Assembly (NCBI GenBank): GCA_903872345.1
Contig: CAIQKM010000025.1
Location: 1-60,393, forward strand
Length of the DNA stretch: 60,393 bases
Reading direction: 5' to 3'
From: an uncultured Verrucomicrobia subdivision 3 bacterium
GTDB taxonomy: Bacteria > Verrucomicrobiota > Verrucomicrobiia > Limisphaerales > UBA11358
Shown one piece after another: positions 26,695 through 35,075 of the stretch (position 1 is its first letter; each line of letters starts with the position of its first letter). The translations under genes were made by a program, and so were the position numbers. The notes under the pieces are model-generated. The model made no database searches. It saw nothing but the letters and a program-made list of their open reading frames with translations, and was not told the DNA's origin.

Positions 26695-28073
26695 TGAAAC
26701 TGAACACCCCCCCTCCGCTTGATCCGGGTTTTCTACCCGCCGTGCTCTTTAACCGCAACTACGTTGCGGCCGCGAAAAAATCCGGCCACGCCACGCCGCT
26801 GGTCATCGGCCTCGAACGTGAAGGCGGCCTGATCTCGCGGTTTGAAACCGTCGTCCGGGCCGATTGCGATGACGAAACCCTGCGCTACGTCGAACGCAAC
26901 GTGAAGTTTTTGCTCTGGGCCATCGGCGGCTGGAAAATCTATGTGGGAGGACCCAAAGCCATCGGCGAATATCTGCGCAAAGTTTACTCGCCGCGCGGCG
27001 CCCGGAAGTTTGATTGCGAGATGATGGCGCTCGCCTACGGCAAAAAACTGGAGATCGTCATTACCCTGCCCGGCAAGGTGCCGAAGCCGAAGGAAATGCA
27101 ACTCTCCGCCGGCGGCCATCTCAAGGGCTGCCGCATCGGTTTCGATCTCGGGGCCAGCGATTACAAAGTGTCCGCCGTGATGGATGGCGAGACCGTCTTT
27201 ACCGAAGAGACGCCGTGGGACCCGAAGATCCAGCCGAATCCCGAGTATCATTACCATCACATTTCCGCCGCGCTCCACCGTGCGGCCGCGCATCTGCCGC
27301 GTGTGGACGCCATTGGCGGCAGTTCCGCCGGCATCATTGTGGACAACGAAATCCGCGCCGCCTCGCTGCTGCGCGCCATTCCGAAAAAGGATTTCCCGCA
27401 GGCGGCCGCCATTTTCAAGCGCATCCAGCAAGAATGGCAGGTGCCGGTCGTCGTCATGAATGACGGCGATGTGACCGCCCTGGCCGGCGCGCTCTCGCTC
27501 GGCAAGAAAGGCATGCTGGGCATCGCCATGGGTTCCAGTGAAGCTGCCGGTTTCATGGATCGCCAGGGCCGCATCCTGGGCTGGCTCAATGAACTGGCCT
27601 TTGCCCCCGTTGATTACAATTCCGCAGCGCCCGCCGATGAATGGTCCGGTGACCAGGGCGTGGGCGCCCTGTATTTTTCGCAGCAGGCGGTGAACAAACT
27701 GCTGCCGGCGGCGGGGATCACGATGCCGAAGGACATGGGATTGCCCGAACGGCTCAAGGAGGTTCAGGCCCTCATGGCCAAGGGCGATAAACGCGTACCT
27801 CCCATTTACGAGACCATCGGCATTTATCTCGGCTATGCCCTGGCGCATTACGCGGATTTCTACGACTTTGGCCATGTGCTGATTCTCGGCCGGGTGACCA
27901 CCGGCAAGGGTGGCGACATCGTCATCGCCAAGGCGCGTGAAATTTTGAAAACGGAATTTCCGGAACTTGCGTCCAAAATTGAATTGCACGTGCCGGACGA
28001 AAAAGCCCGGCGCGTGGGACAGGCCGTTGCGGCCGCCAGCCTGCCGGCGGCGAAGCCGGCAAGGAAAAAATAA
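26694..28073 (+). CDS. ROK-like sugar kinase with N-terminal extension
   Basis: Predicted protein of 459 residues, larger than usual ROK kinases (about 300). An N-terminal ~145 residues (VIGLEREGGLISRFETVV, AIGGWKIYVGGPKAIGEYL) precede the ASKHA core. The phosphate-1 loop is GFDLGASDYKVSAV (151 onwards), a NDGDVTALAGALSLG block supplies the likely catalytic Asp, and GIAMGSSEAAGF is the second phosphate motif. The typical ROK zinc/cysteine motif is not seen. It is probably a cytosolic hexosamine kinase making GlcNAc-6-P or GlcN-6-P; that substrate is inferred from its neighbours (GH89, GH20, PIG-L, NagB). It begins on the GH20 stop codon and is followed after 2 bases by the CBM9-like gene. Confidence 0.75.
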   Translation: MKLNTPPPLDPGFLPAVLFNRNYVAAAKKSGHATPLVIGLEREGGLISRFETVVRADCDDETLRYVERNVKFLLWAIGGWKIYVGGPKAIGEYLRKVYSPRGARKFDCEMMALAYGKKLEIVITLPGKVPKPKEMQLSAGGHLKGCRIGFDLGASDYKVSAVMDGETVFTEETPWDPKIQPNPEYHYHHISAALHRAAAHLPRVDAIGGSSAGIIVDNEIRAASLLRAIPKKDFPQAAAIFKRIQQEWQVPVVVMNDGDVTALAGALSLGKKGMLGIAMGSSEAAGFMDRQGRILGWLNELAFAPVDYNSAAPADEWSGDQGVGALYFSQQAVNKLLPAAGITMPKDMGLPERLKEVQALMAKGDKRVPPIYETIGIYLGYALAHYADFYDFGHVLILGRVTTGKGGDIVIAKAREILKTEFPELASKIELHVPDEKARRVGQAVAAASLPAAKPARKK

Positions 28074-28075
28074 CC

Positions 28076-28768
28076 ATGCAACCCGCCCGTTCCAAAATAC
28101 CGCCCCGGCTGGAGTGCCGCGAGCTGCCCGCGTTTACGGCGGACAGCTTGAATCATGTCCGCGCCGTTTTTGCGAGCGCGGATGGCTGTGTTTTGGGTCA
28201 GGCTTGGCGCGCGGAGCTAGAAGCGGATTTCACGCCCGGTACCGTCCGGGTCGGCTGGCGGGGCGATTCCCTGCTGGTTCTGGCAGAGTTACAGGACGCG
28301 GATATTTTTACCCGCGCCACGGCCCTCAACCAGCGCATGTGGGAATTGGGCGACACGTTTGAAATCTTTCTGCAACCGGCGGCCGCGCCCGGTTACGCGG
28401 AATTTCATGTCACCCCGAACAACCAGCGGTTGCAAATCGCCTTTGCCAATGTCGCCGCGTACGAGCGCGTTCAGGCTTCCGGGAACTTCGAGGAATTGTT
28501 TGTCCCCGGCGAGCTGTTCCATGCGCGAACATGGTGTCAGCCCGAAAAACAAACCTGGTGGGTTTATGCGGAAATCCCCGCCGCCTCGGTTTGCGGCACG
28601 ACGGGACCGCTGCCCGGAACCGACTGGCGATTTTCCTTTAGCCGCTACGATTGCATTCGGGGTCGCCCGGAGCCCATTCTGTCGTCATCCTCGCCCCACG
28701 CCGTGGCCGGCTTTCATCGCCGGCAGGAATGGGGCACTCTGCATTTTGTTCCATCCGTAAAATCATGA
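28076..28768 (+). CDS. CBM9-like (DOMON-type) protein without signal peptide
   Basis: Predicted protein of 230 residues. The arrangement VRVGWRGDSLLVLAELQDADIF, ELGDTFEIFLQP, AEFHVTPNNQRLQIAF, then WWVYAEIPAASV and WRFSFSRYDC matches the CBM9-like/DOMON beta-sandwich, in which aromatic residues hold a sugar. There is no signal peptide or membrane segment, unusual for a carbohydrate-binding module; it sits between a sugar kinase and a deacetylase gene, so it may act in the cytoplasm. Its role is unknown: a sugar sensor, a chaperone for an intermediate, or a regulatory subunit are all only possibilities. Confidence 0.7.
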   Translation: MQPARSKIPPRLECRELPAFTADSLNHVRAVFASADGCVLGQAWRAELEADFTPGTVRVGWRGDSLLVLAELQDADIFTRATALNQRMWELGDTFEIFLQPAAAPGYAEFHVTPNNQRLQIAFANVAAYERVQASGNFEELFVPGELFHARTWCQPEKQTWWVYAEIPAASVCGTTGPLPGTDWRFSFSRYDCIRGRPEPILSSSSPHAVAGFHRRQEWGTLHFVPSVKS

Positions 28769-28778
28769 ATCAAAATTT

Positions 28779-29636
28779 ATGAAACTCCACCATTCGACCG
28801 CTCAAATCTATGTGCCCGATGGCCAACCGGTCACGGAAGGGTGCCAACGCATCACCCACCTGGGGATCGGCGCGCATCAGGACGACCTGGAATTCATGGC
28901 CTTCCACGGCATTCTCGAATGTTTCGCCCGCCCCGACAAATGGTTCGGTGGCGTCACTTGCACCAACGGCGCCGGCAGCAGCCGGATTGGCGTCTATGAA
29001 AAGTACACCGATGCCGAAATGATGGCGGTGCGCCGCACGGAGCAGAATCATGCCGCCGTCATCGGCCAGTATGGCGTCATGTTCCAGCTCGATTTCTCGA
29101 GCAGCGCCGTGAAAAGCGCCACCGATCCGTCGCTCAAAAATGATTTGAAACAGATCCTCGCCGCCACCCGCCCGGAGGTGGTTTATACCCATAATCTCGC
29201 CGACAAGCACGATACGCACCTGGGCGTGGTCATCGCCGCCTTGCAAGCCATGCGTGAACTCCCGCGCGACCAGCGCCCGCAGCGCGTGATCGGCTGCGAA
29301 GTCTGGCGCAACCTCGACTGGCTGGCCGATGCGGACAAGGTGCTGATGAATGTCAGCGGTCGCAACCATCTGGCGGCGGCGCTGAACGGCGTCTTCGATT
29401 CCCAGATCGCCGGCGGCAAACGCTATGATCTTGCCACGCTCGGCCGGCGGGCGGCCAATGCCACCTTCTTTGAATCCCATGCCTCCGATCATTCCGACCA
29501 GGTGATTTTCGGCCTGGATATGACCCCCCTCGTGGCGGATGAAACCAAAGACATTGCCGCGTTCGTTGCCGCCCATATCGCAGCCTTTGCCGCCGATGTA
29601 AAAACCAAATTGAGCCGCCGGCTCGGAACCATTTAA
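28779..29636 (+). CDS. PIG-L family N-acetylglucosamine deacetylase
   Basis: Predicted protein of 285 residues, the usual size for the PIG-L/LmbE zinc deacetylases. The metal-binding motif is AHQDDLE (His33, Asp35-Asp36, Glu38), a variant of the family AHPDDE; a second histidine pair lies in DKHDTHLG (His144, His147). The family removes acetyl groups from GlcNAc-containing small molecules. With no nagA in the operon and nagB immediately next (5 bases), the simplest inference is that this protein provides the deacetylation step of GlcNAc or GlcNAc-6-P catabolism. No signal peptide is present. Confidence 0.85.
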   Translation: MKLHHSTAQIYVPDGQPVTEGCQRITHLGIGAHQDDLEFMAFHGILECFARPDKWFGGVTCTNGAGSSRIGVYEKYTDAEMMAVRRTEQNHAAVIGQYGVMFQLDFSSSAVKSATDPSLKNDLKQILAATRPEVVYTHNLADKHDTHLGVVIAALQAMRELPRDQRPQRVIGCEVWRNLDWLADADKVLMNVSGRNHLAAALNGVFDSQIAGGKRYDLATLGRRAANATFFESHASDHSDQVIFGLDMTPLVADETKDIAAFVAAHIAAFAADVKTKLSRRLGTI

Positions 29637-29641
29637 GCCTT

Positions 29642-30412
29642 GTGGAAATCATCATTCAACCCACCCCCGAAGCGGCCACGGCCATTGCCGCCCGCCTGAT
29701 CGCCGGGCTGATCCGCGAGAAACCCGCCGCCGTGCTGGGCCTCGCCACCGGCAGCACCCCGGAGCGACTGTATGCCCAGCTCGTTGACTTGAAGCTCGAC
29801 TGGACCAAAATCACCACTTTCAACCTGGATGAATACGTCGGCATTTCGCCGCAGCATCCGCAGTCCTATCACAGTTTCATGTGGGAAAAGCTGTTCCGGC
29901 ACGTGAATGTGGCGATCAAGAATGTAAACATTCCCGACGGCCTCGCCAAAAACGTTCCCGCCTCCTGTGAGGCGTACGAACGTAAAATCGCCGCCGCCGG
30001 GGGCATTGACCTGCAATTGCTCGGCATTGGCACCAACGGCCATATCGGCTTTAACGAACAGACCTCCTCGCTGGCTTCACGGACCCGCATCAAAACGCTG
30101 ACGCCGCAAACCCGCAAGGACAACGCCCGGTTTTTCGGCAGCGAAGAAGCCGTGCCGCATCATGTTATTACGATGGGCATCGGCTCCATCATGGAGGCGC
30201 GGCAATGCCTGTTGCTCGCCTTTGGGAAGAAAAAAGCCCGGGCCGTCGCGGAAGCGGTGGAGGGACCGGTCACCGCCATGAATCCCGCGTCGGTGCTCCA
30301 GCTTCATAAAAAGGCCACCTTGATCATTGATGAGGAGGCCGCCTCCGAATTGAAGCTGCCGGATTATTATCGCTGGGTTTACGACAATAAACCGGAATGG
30401 CAAAAGCTCTAA
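29642..30412 (+). CDS. nagB: Glucosamine-6-phosphate deaminase
   Basis: Predicted protein of 256 residues, close to the usual NagB length. Family features include LGLATGSTPERLYAQL (phosphate binding), FNLDEYVGISPQHPQSY with the catalytic Asp, and LGIGTNGHIGFNEQTSSLASRTR. The enzyme converts GlcN-6-P to fructose-6-P and ammonia, feeding glycolysis. A GTG start at 29642 is used, 5 bases after the PIG-L stop; no better start is seen. Its presence sets GlcNAc as a main product of the pathway. Confidence 0.95.
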   Translation: MEIIIQPTPEAATAIAARLIAGLIREKPAAVLGLATGSTPERLYAQLVDLKLDWTKITTFNLDEYVGISPQHPQSYHSFMWEKLFRHVNVAIKNVNIPDGLAKNVPASCEAYERKIAAAGGIDLQLLGIGTNGHIGFNEQTSSLASRTRIKTLTPQTRKDNARFFGSEEAVPHHVITMGIGSIMEARQCLLLAFGKKKARAVAEAVEGPVTAMNPASVLQLHKKATLIIDEEAASELKLPDYYRWVYDNKPEWQKL

Positions 30413-30452
30413 GCCGGGCTTCGGCCGGGTGACGGATCGGAATTTATTTGGC

Positions 30453-31538
30453 ATGAAAACAAAACATGACGTCCGCGGCGTGGCGCGGCATTTGCAAATC
30501 AACGGGGAATTTCTGGGCGCGGAGCCTTATGGGAGCGGCCACATCAACGACACCTATTGCGTGCTCTTTGACCAGGGTGGCAACCGCGTGCGCTACATCT
30601 TTCAGCGCATCAATCACAATATCTTTAAGAACCCCTTGGGATTGATGGAGAATATCGAGCGTGTCACCGCCCACCTGGGCCGGAAATGCACCGGGCAGCC
30701 CGACGCCAGCCGCCGCGTGCTCACGCTGATTCCATCGCGCTATGGCACCTCCTACCATCATGACGCGGAGGGCAACTACTGGCGCGCCTATCTGTTTATC
30801 GAAAAGGCCCGCACTTACGATGCCGTCGAATCCACCGGGCAGGCTTTTGAGGCGGCCAAGGCGTTCGGCCAGTTTCAGAAACTGTTGGCGGATCTCCCGG
30901 CCCCGCGCCTGCAGGACACGATTCCCGATTTCCATCACACCCCCAAGCGGTTTGCCACGCTCGAACAGGCCATCCAGGCCGATGTCGCGAACCGGGCCAA
31001 GCTCGCGCAGCCGGAAATTGAATTTGCCCTGCGCCATAAGGAGATGTGCAGTGTGTTGCTGAATGCCCGGCTGCCGGAGCGCGTCACCCACAACGACACC
31101 AAGTTCAACAACGTGATGCTCGACGAAACCACCGGCGAGGGGATTTGCGTAATTGACCTCGATACGGTCATGCCCGGCCTCGCCCTGTATGATTTCGGCG
31201 ACATGGTGCGAACCACGACCAGCCCGACCAAGGAAGATGAACTGGACCTGACGAAGGTCAAAATGCAGTTCCCCATGTTCGAGGCGCTGGCGCGCGGCTA
31301 TCTGAGCAGCGCGGCGGGATTCCTGACCCCGGCCGAGAAAAAGTTCCTGCCGTTTTCCGGCAAGCTGATCACGTTCGAAATTGGCATCCGGTTTTTGACG
31401 GACTTTCTGGCCGGTGACGTCTATTTTAAGGTGCATCGCGACGGTCATAATCTGGACCGCTGCCGCACGCAGTTCAAGCTGGTCGAATCCATCGAGCAGC
31501 AGACCGAACCAATGAACCAATTGATCGAAAGCATCTGA
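30453..31538 (+). CDS. NahK-like N-acetylhexosamine 1-kinase (APH fold)
   Basis: Predicted protein of 361 residues, the length of Bifidobacterium NahK/LnpB, which phosphorylates GlcNAc or GalNAc at C1. It shows the aminoglycoside-phosphotransferase fold: the nucleotide loop EPYGSGHINDTYCV, the catalytic block THNDTKFNNVMLDE with Asp215, then CVIDLDTVMPGLALYDFGDMVR, highly typical of NahK. The ATG at 30453 is chosen; an upstream GTG at 30429 adds 8 residues. The gene is followed one base later by a GalE-like epimerase, as in the galacto-N-biose/lacto-N-biose pathway, but the GH112 phosphorylase and uridylyltransferase of that pathway are missing. Confidence 0.85.
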   Translation: MKTKHDVRGVARHLQINGEFLGAEPYGSGHINDTYCVLFDQGGNRVRYIFQRINHNIFKNPLGLMENIERVTAHLGRKCTGQPDASRRVLTLIPSRYGTSYHHDAEGNYWRAYLFIEKARTYDAVESTGQAFEAAKAFGQFQKLLADLPAPRLQDTIPDFHHTPKRFATLEQAIQADVANRAKLAQPEIEFALRHKEMCSVLLNARLPERVTHNDTKFNNVMLDETTGEGICVIDLDTVMPGLALYDFGDMVRTTTSPTKEDELDLTKVKMQFPMFEALARGYLSSAAGFLTPAEKKFLPFSGKLITFEIGIRFLTDFLAGDVYFKVHRDGHNLDRCRTQFKLVESIEQQTEPMNQLIESI

Positions 31539-31539
31539 C

Positions 31540-32463
31540 ATGAAAGTTCTCGTTACCGGCGGGGCCGGTTTTATTGGCAGCCATATCGTGGAGCATTTTC
31601 AAGGCCGGGCGGAGGTCCGCGTCTTGGATAATTTGCGCTCCGGCTTCAAACACAACCTCGCCGGGTTCGAACACGAATTCATCGAGGCCTCCATCCTGGA
31701 CCGCGAAGCCGTGCGCCGCGCCGTGGAGGGCGTGGATTATATCTTCCACCTCGCCGCGATGATCAGTGTGCCCGAGTCCATGGCCAAGCCGATTGAATGC
31801 AACGAACTCAATACGAACGGCACGCTCGTGGTACTCGAGGAGGCGGCGAAGGCCGGCGTAAAAAAACTGGTTCTGAGCAGCTCCGCCGCGATTTACGGTG
31901 ACAATCCGGTCGTGCCCAAGGTGGAAACCATGTTTCCGGAGCCGAAAAGCCCCTACGCCATCACCAAGCTGGATGGCGAGTACTACTGCCGCATGTTCGC
32001 CGCCGAAGGCAAACTGCAAACCGCCTGCCTCCGTTACTTCAATGTCTTTGGACCGCGCCAGGACCCCAAGAGCCAGTATGCCGCCGCCGTGCCCATTTTC
32101 ATTCACCGCGCCCTCAAGCACGAGCCCATCACCATCTATGGCGACGGCGAACAGACGCGGGATTTCATTTACGTGAAGGACATCGCGGCGGCCAATGTTT
32201 ACGCCGCCACGCAGCCGGCGGTCGCCGGTGTTTACAATGTTGCCTACGGCGCCAAAATCACCATCAAAGAGCTGTGCCAGACGATTTGCCGCCTCACCGG
32301 TTCGCGCTCGGAAATCAAACACGGACCCGAACGTGCCGGCGACGTGAAACATTCCATGGCCGCCGTGGATCGCTTGCGTGCCACCGGATTCCAGCCGCAA
32401 GGCAGTCTGGCGGAGGGGTTGAAAACCACCGTTGAATTTTTCCGGAACAAGGCGGGTGCCTGA
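31540..32463 (+). CDS. NAD-dependent UDP-hexose/N-acetylhexosamine 4-epimerase
   Basis: Predicted protein of 307 residues in the extended short-chain dehydrogenase family. The NAD site is VTGGAGFIGSH, followed by FHLAAMISVPES, the active-site LSSSAAIYGD and SPYAITKLDGEYYC (Y-x-x-x-K), and FNVFGPRQDPKSQY. Such proteins interconvert UDP-Glc/Gal or UDP-GlcNAc/GalNAc. The RYFNVFGPRQDP pattern is closer to the WbpP-like class, which prefers acetylated sugars, than to classical GalE; this is a judgement from pattern. It ends the first transcription unit. Confidence 0.85.
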   Translation: MKVLVTGGAGFIGSHIVEHFQGRAEVRVLDNLRSGFKHNLAGFEHEFIEASILDREAVRRAVEGVDYIFHLAAMISVPESMAKPIECNELNTNGTLVVLEEAAKAGVKKLVLSSSAAIYGDNPVVPKVETMFPEPKSPYAITKLDGEYYCRMFAAEGKLQTACLRYFNVFGPRQDPKSQYAAAVPIFIHRALKHEPITIYGDGEQTRDFIYVKDIAAANVYAATQPAVAGVYNVAYGAKITIKELCQTICRLTGSRSEIKHGPERAGDVKHSMAAVDRLRATGFQPQGSLAEGLKTTVEFFRNKAGA

Positions 32464-32514
32464 CCTGTAACCGCCACCGGGCGGATGGCCGGTAATGCCG
32501 TCACGCCCGGCGGC

Positions 32515-32563
32515 TACCCATATTGGGTATGGTTCAATCCGGGCCGGCTGATGAATTATCAGC
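32515..32563. promoter_or_regulatory. Pair of palindromes upstream of the avtA cassette
   Basis: TACCCA-TAT-TGGGTA at 32515-32529 and GCTGAT-GAATT-ATCAGC at 32547-32563 are both perfect palindromes with odd-length centres. They lie in the 136-base gap between the epimerase gene and avtA, the largest gap within the plus-strand run. They may mark operators for the second transcription unit. An imperfect CCGGGCG/CGCCCGG hairpin at about 32477-32510 just upstream could end the first unit, but it lacks a clear T-run. Confidence 0.4.
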
Positions 32564-32599
32564 TGATATGTATATGCCGACAAACATTTGTTACCAGTC

Positions 32600-33883
32600 A
32601 TGAAGCCGTATGAATTTTCGCTCACCGGCGGCAAGCTCGCCGGACCCAGCGGCATCCTCGAATTGATGGATGATCTGGGGCGCGCCATGACCGTTGATCC
32701 GTCCATGCGGATGCTCGGCGGCGGCAACCCCGCCGCCGTTCCCGGCATGCAGTCGCTCATCCGGCAGCGGATGAACGAGCTGATGTCTGACGGCGATGCC
32801 CTCGAACGGATGCTGGTCAACTACGATCCGCCGCAGGGCAACCCGCGCTTTATTCGCGAACTGGCCGCGCTCCTCAAGCGCGAATTCGGTTGGGATATCG
32901 GCCCGCAAAACATCGCCATCACTTCTGGCGGTCAGAGCGCCTTCTTTTACCTGTTCAACCTGCTCGCCGGCCGTTTCCCCGGCGGTCGTTCCAAGAAAAT
33001 CCTGCTGCCGCTGGCTCCCGAATACATCGGCTACGGCGATCAGGGCGTTGATCCGGACATGTTCATCGCCTGCCAGCCGGCCATCGAATGGCCCAATGGC
33101 CCCGCTGGCAAGGTGTTCAAATACGTTATTGATTTTGCCGCCGTAGAAAAGGCGTTGGCCGGTGGCAATATCGGCGCCATCGCCGCCTCCCGCCCCACCA
33201 ATCCCAGCGGCAACGTGCTGACCGATGCGGAAGTCGCCCGGCTGTCTGACCTCGCCGCCGCGCACCATATTCCACTCATCCTCGACAACGCCTACGGTAC
33301 GCCGTTTCCCGGGGTCATGTTTGTGCCGGCCAAGCCGTTTTGGGCGCCGCATGCCGTGGTGGTTTTAAGCCTCTCGAAACTCGGTTTGCCCGGCACTCGC
33401 ACCGCCATCGTCATCGCCCCGGAGCAAATCACCAAAGCCATCAGCTCGCTCACTGCCGTGGTCGGTCTGGCCAATGGCACCATCGGCCAGCAGATCGTCC
33501 TCCCCTGGGTCGAAAGCGGCAAAATTCTTGAGCTGGGCCCGAAAATCATCCGCCCGTTTTACGAGGAGAAAAGCCGGCTGGCCACCGGCTGGGCCCGGGA
33601 ATTTTTTAACGCCGCCGGTGTGGACTGGGCCTTGCATGCCAACGAAGGCTCTTTCTTCCACTGGCTCTGGTTGAAAAATCTCCGCATCACCACCCGCGAA
33701 TTGTACGAGCGCCTCAAGGCGCGCAAGGTGCTTACCGTTCCCGGCGAATATTTCTTTTTCGGGCTGAATGCCGACTGGCCGCACCGGCACGAATGCCTGC
33801 GCATTAATTTTTCCCGCGACGCCGAAACGATCCTCGAAGGTTATCGCATCATCGCGGAAGAGGCGGCGAAAGCCGCCGCGTGA
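32600..33883 (+). CDS. avtA: Valine-pyruvate aminotransferase
   Basis: Predicted protein of 427 residues, with strong similarity along its whole length to E. coli AvtA: the early LGGGNPAAVPGMQ, NYDPPQGNPRFI, AITSGGQSAFFYLFNLLAGR, LAPEYIGYGDQG, ASRPTNPSGNVLTD and LDNAYGTPFPG. The PLP lysine is in SLSKLGLPGTR. It transfers the amino group between valine (or alanine) and pyruvate/2-oxoisovalerate in the cytoplasm. It is followed 7 bases later by a PLP decarboxylase gene and an ACT-domain gene, an unusual cassette. An in-frame upstream start at 32588 is possible. Confidence 0.92.
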   Translation: MKPYEFSLTGGKLAGPSGILELMDDLGRAMTVDPSMRMLGGGNPAAVPGMQSLIRQRMNELMSDGDALERMLVNYDPPQGNPRFIRELAALLKREFGWDIGPQNIAITSGGQSAFFYLFNLLAGRFPGGRSKKILLPLAPEYIGYGDQGVDPDMFIACQPAIEWPNGPAGKVFKYVIDFAAVEKALAGGNIGAIAASRPTNPSGNVLTDAEVARLSDLAAAHHIPLILDNAYGTPFPGVMFVPAKPFWAPHAVVVLSLSKLGLPGTRTAIVIAPEQITKAISSLTAVVGLANGTIGQQIVLPWVESGKILELGPKIIRPFYEEKSRLATGWAREFFNAAGVDWALHANEGSFFHWLWLKNLRITTRELYERLKARKVLTVPGEYFFFGLNADWPHRHECLRINFSRDAETILEGYRIIAEEAAKAAA

Positions 33884-33890
33884 AACCATT

Positions 33891-35075
33891 ATGAACCTGC
33901 TTACACCTGCGCAGTTGCTCGCCGCTGTGCCGCCCATGCCGCCTTTGCCGGCGGCGGCCGCGGCGCGGATCGCCGGGTTTCTGACGGAGCTGGAGCGGCA
34001 GGCCTCAACCTTTGTGGGCTATCCGTGCAGCCAGGATTTTGATTATGCGGAAATCCTGCCGCTGCTGCGGTTTTCCTTGAACAACGTGGGGGATCCGTTT
34101 GGCGAGTCCATCTACCGCGAAAACACCTTTGCCTTCGAGCGCGAAGTCATCGCCTTTTTTCAAAAACATCTGCGGGCGCCGGCGGGCGAAACGTGGGGTT
34201 ACACCACCGCCGGCGGCACCGAGGGTAATCTTTACGGCCTGTATCTGGCCCGCGAACTGTATCCGGACGGCATGGTCTACTATTCCGAGCACACCCACTA
34301 TTCGGCGGCGAAAATCGTCCGGGTGCTGGGCGCGCGAAGCATCATGATCCGGGGCGGTGCCGATGGTGAAATTGACTATGACGACCTGCGCGAAACGCTG
34401 AAGATCCACCGGGATGTACCCCCCATTATCCTGGCCAACATCGGCACCACCATGCACGGTGCCATTGATGACCTTGGGAAAATTCGCGCCCTGTTCAAGG
34501 ATCTGGCCATCACCCGTTCCTACATTCATGCGGATGCCGCCCTATCCGGCATGATTTTGCCCTGGGTGGCCGATCCGCAACTCTTTGGCTTTGATGCCGG
34601 CGTGGATTCCATTTCGGTATCCGGCCACAAATTTATCGGCTCACCCATGCCCTGCGGTGTGGCGCTGGCGCGCCGGTGTTATGTCGACCGGGTGGCTCGC
34701 AGCGTTGAATATGTCGGTTGCATGGACACGACCATTGCCGGCAGCCGCAACGCGCTTAGCCCGTTGATCCTTTGGAGCGCGCTCCAGCGCCGGGGTGAGG
34801 CCGGTTTTCGGCAGCGGGCGGCCGACTGCTTTGCGCTGGCGGATTATGCCATTGGGCGGTTCCAGGCGGCCGGCATTCACGCCTGGCGCCATCGGAATTC
34901 AATCACGGTGGTTTTTCCTCGGCCTGGCGCCGAAGTGCTGGCCCGCTGGCAAATCGCCCCCAGCCACGACATTGCCCACATCATTACCCTACCCCACGTT
35001 ACGCGCGCCATGATCGATGCCGTGGTTGCCGATGTGGCCGCCTCGCTGAACCAGCCGGAGGTAACCGCCCCATGA
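33891..35075 (+). CDS. PLP-dependent amino-acid decarboxylase (histidine decarboxylase-like)
   Basis: Predicted protein of 394 residues in the group II decarboxylase family. Blocks include TTAGGTEGNLYGLYLAREL, ANIGTTMHGAIDD (phosphate and Asp), HADAALSGMILP, and the PLP lysine Lys247 in SVSGHKFIGSPMPCGV. These blocks and the length are closest to bacterial PLP histidine decarboxylases (about 380 residues), but related enzymes act on serine or other amino acids, so the substrate is not settled. The stop overlaps the ACT-domain gene by 4 bases (ATGA), which implies co-translation. Pairing with avtA raises valine or another aliphatic amino acid as an alternative substrate. Confidence 0.78.
   Translation: MNLLTPAQLLAAVPPMPPLPAAAAARIAGFLTELERQASTFVGYPCSQDFDYAEILPLLRFSLNNVGDPFGESIYRENTFAFEREVIAFFQKHLRAPAGETWGYTTAGGTEGNLYGLYLARELYPDGMVYYSEHTHYSAAKIVRVLGARSIMIRGGADGEIDYDDLRETLKIHRDVPPIILANIGTTMHGAIDDLGKIRALFKDLAITRSYIHADAALSGMILPWVADPQLFGFDAGVDSISVSGHKFIGSPMPCGVALARRCYVDRVARSVEYVGCMDTTIAGSRNALSPLILWSALQRRGEAGFRQRAADCFALADYAIGRFQAAGIHAWRHRNSITVVFPRPGAEVLARWQIAPSHDIAHIITLPHVTRAMIDAVVADVAASLNQPEVTAP

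Noticed and set aside
32505..32566. tRNA-like T-loop (GGTTCAATCC) in the gap before avtA
   Set aside because: The flanking bases do not pair as a T-stem, and no acceptor or anticodon arm can be built.
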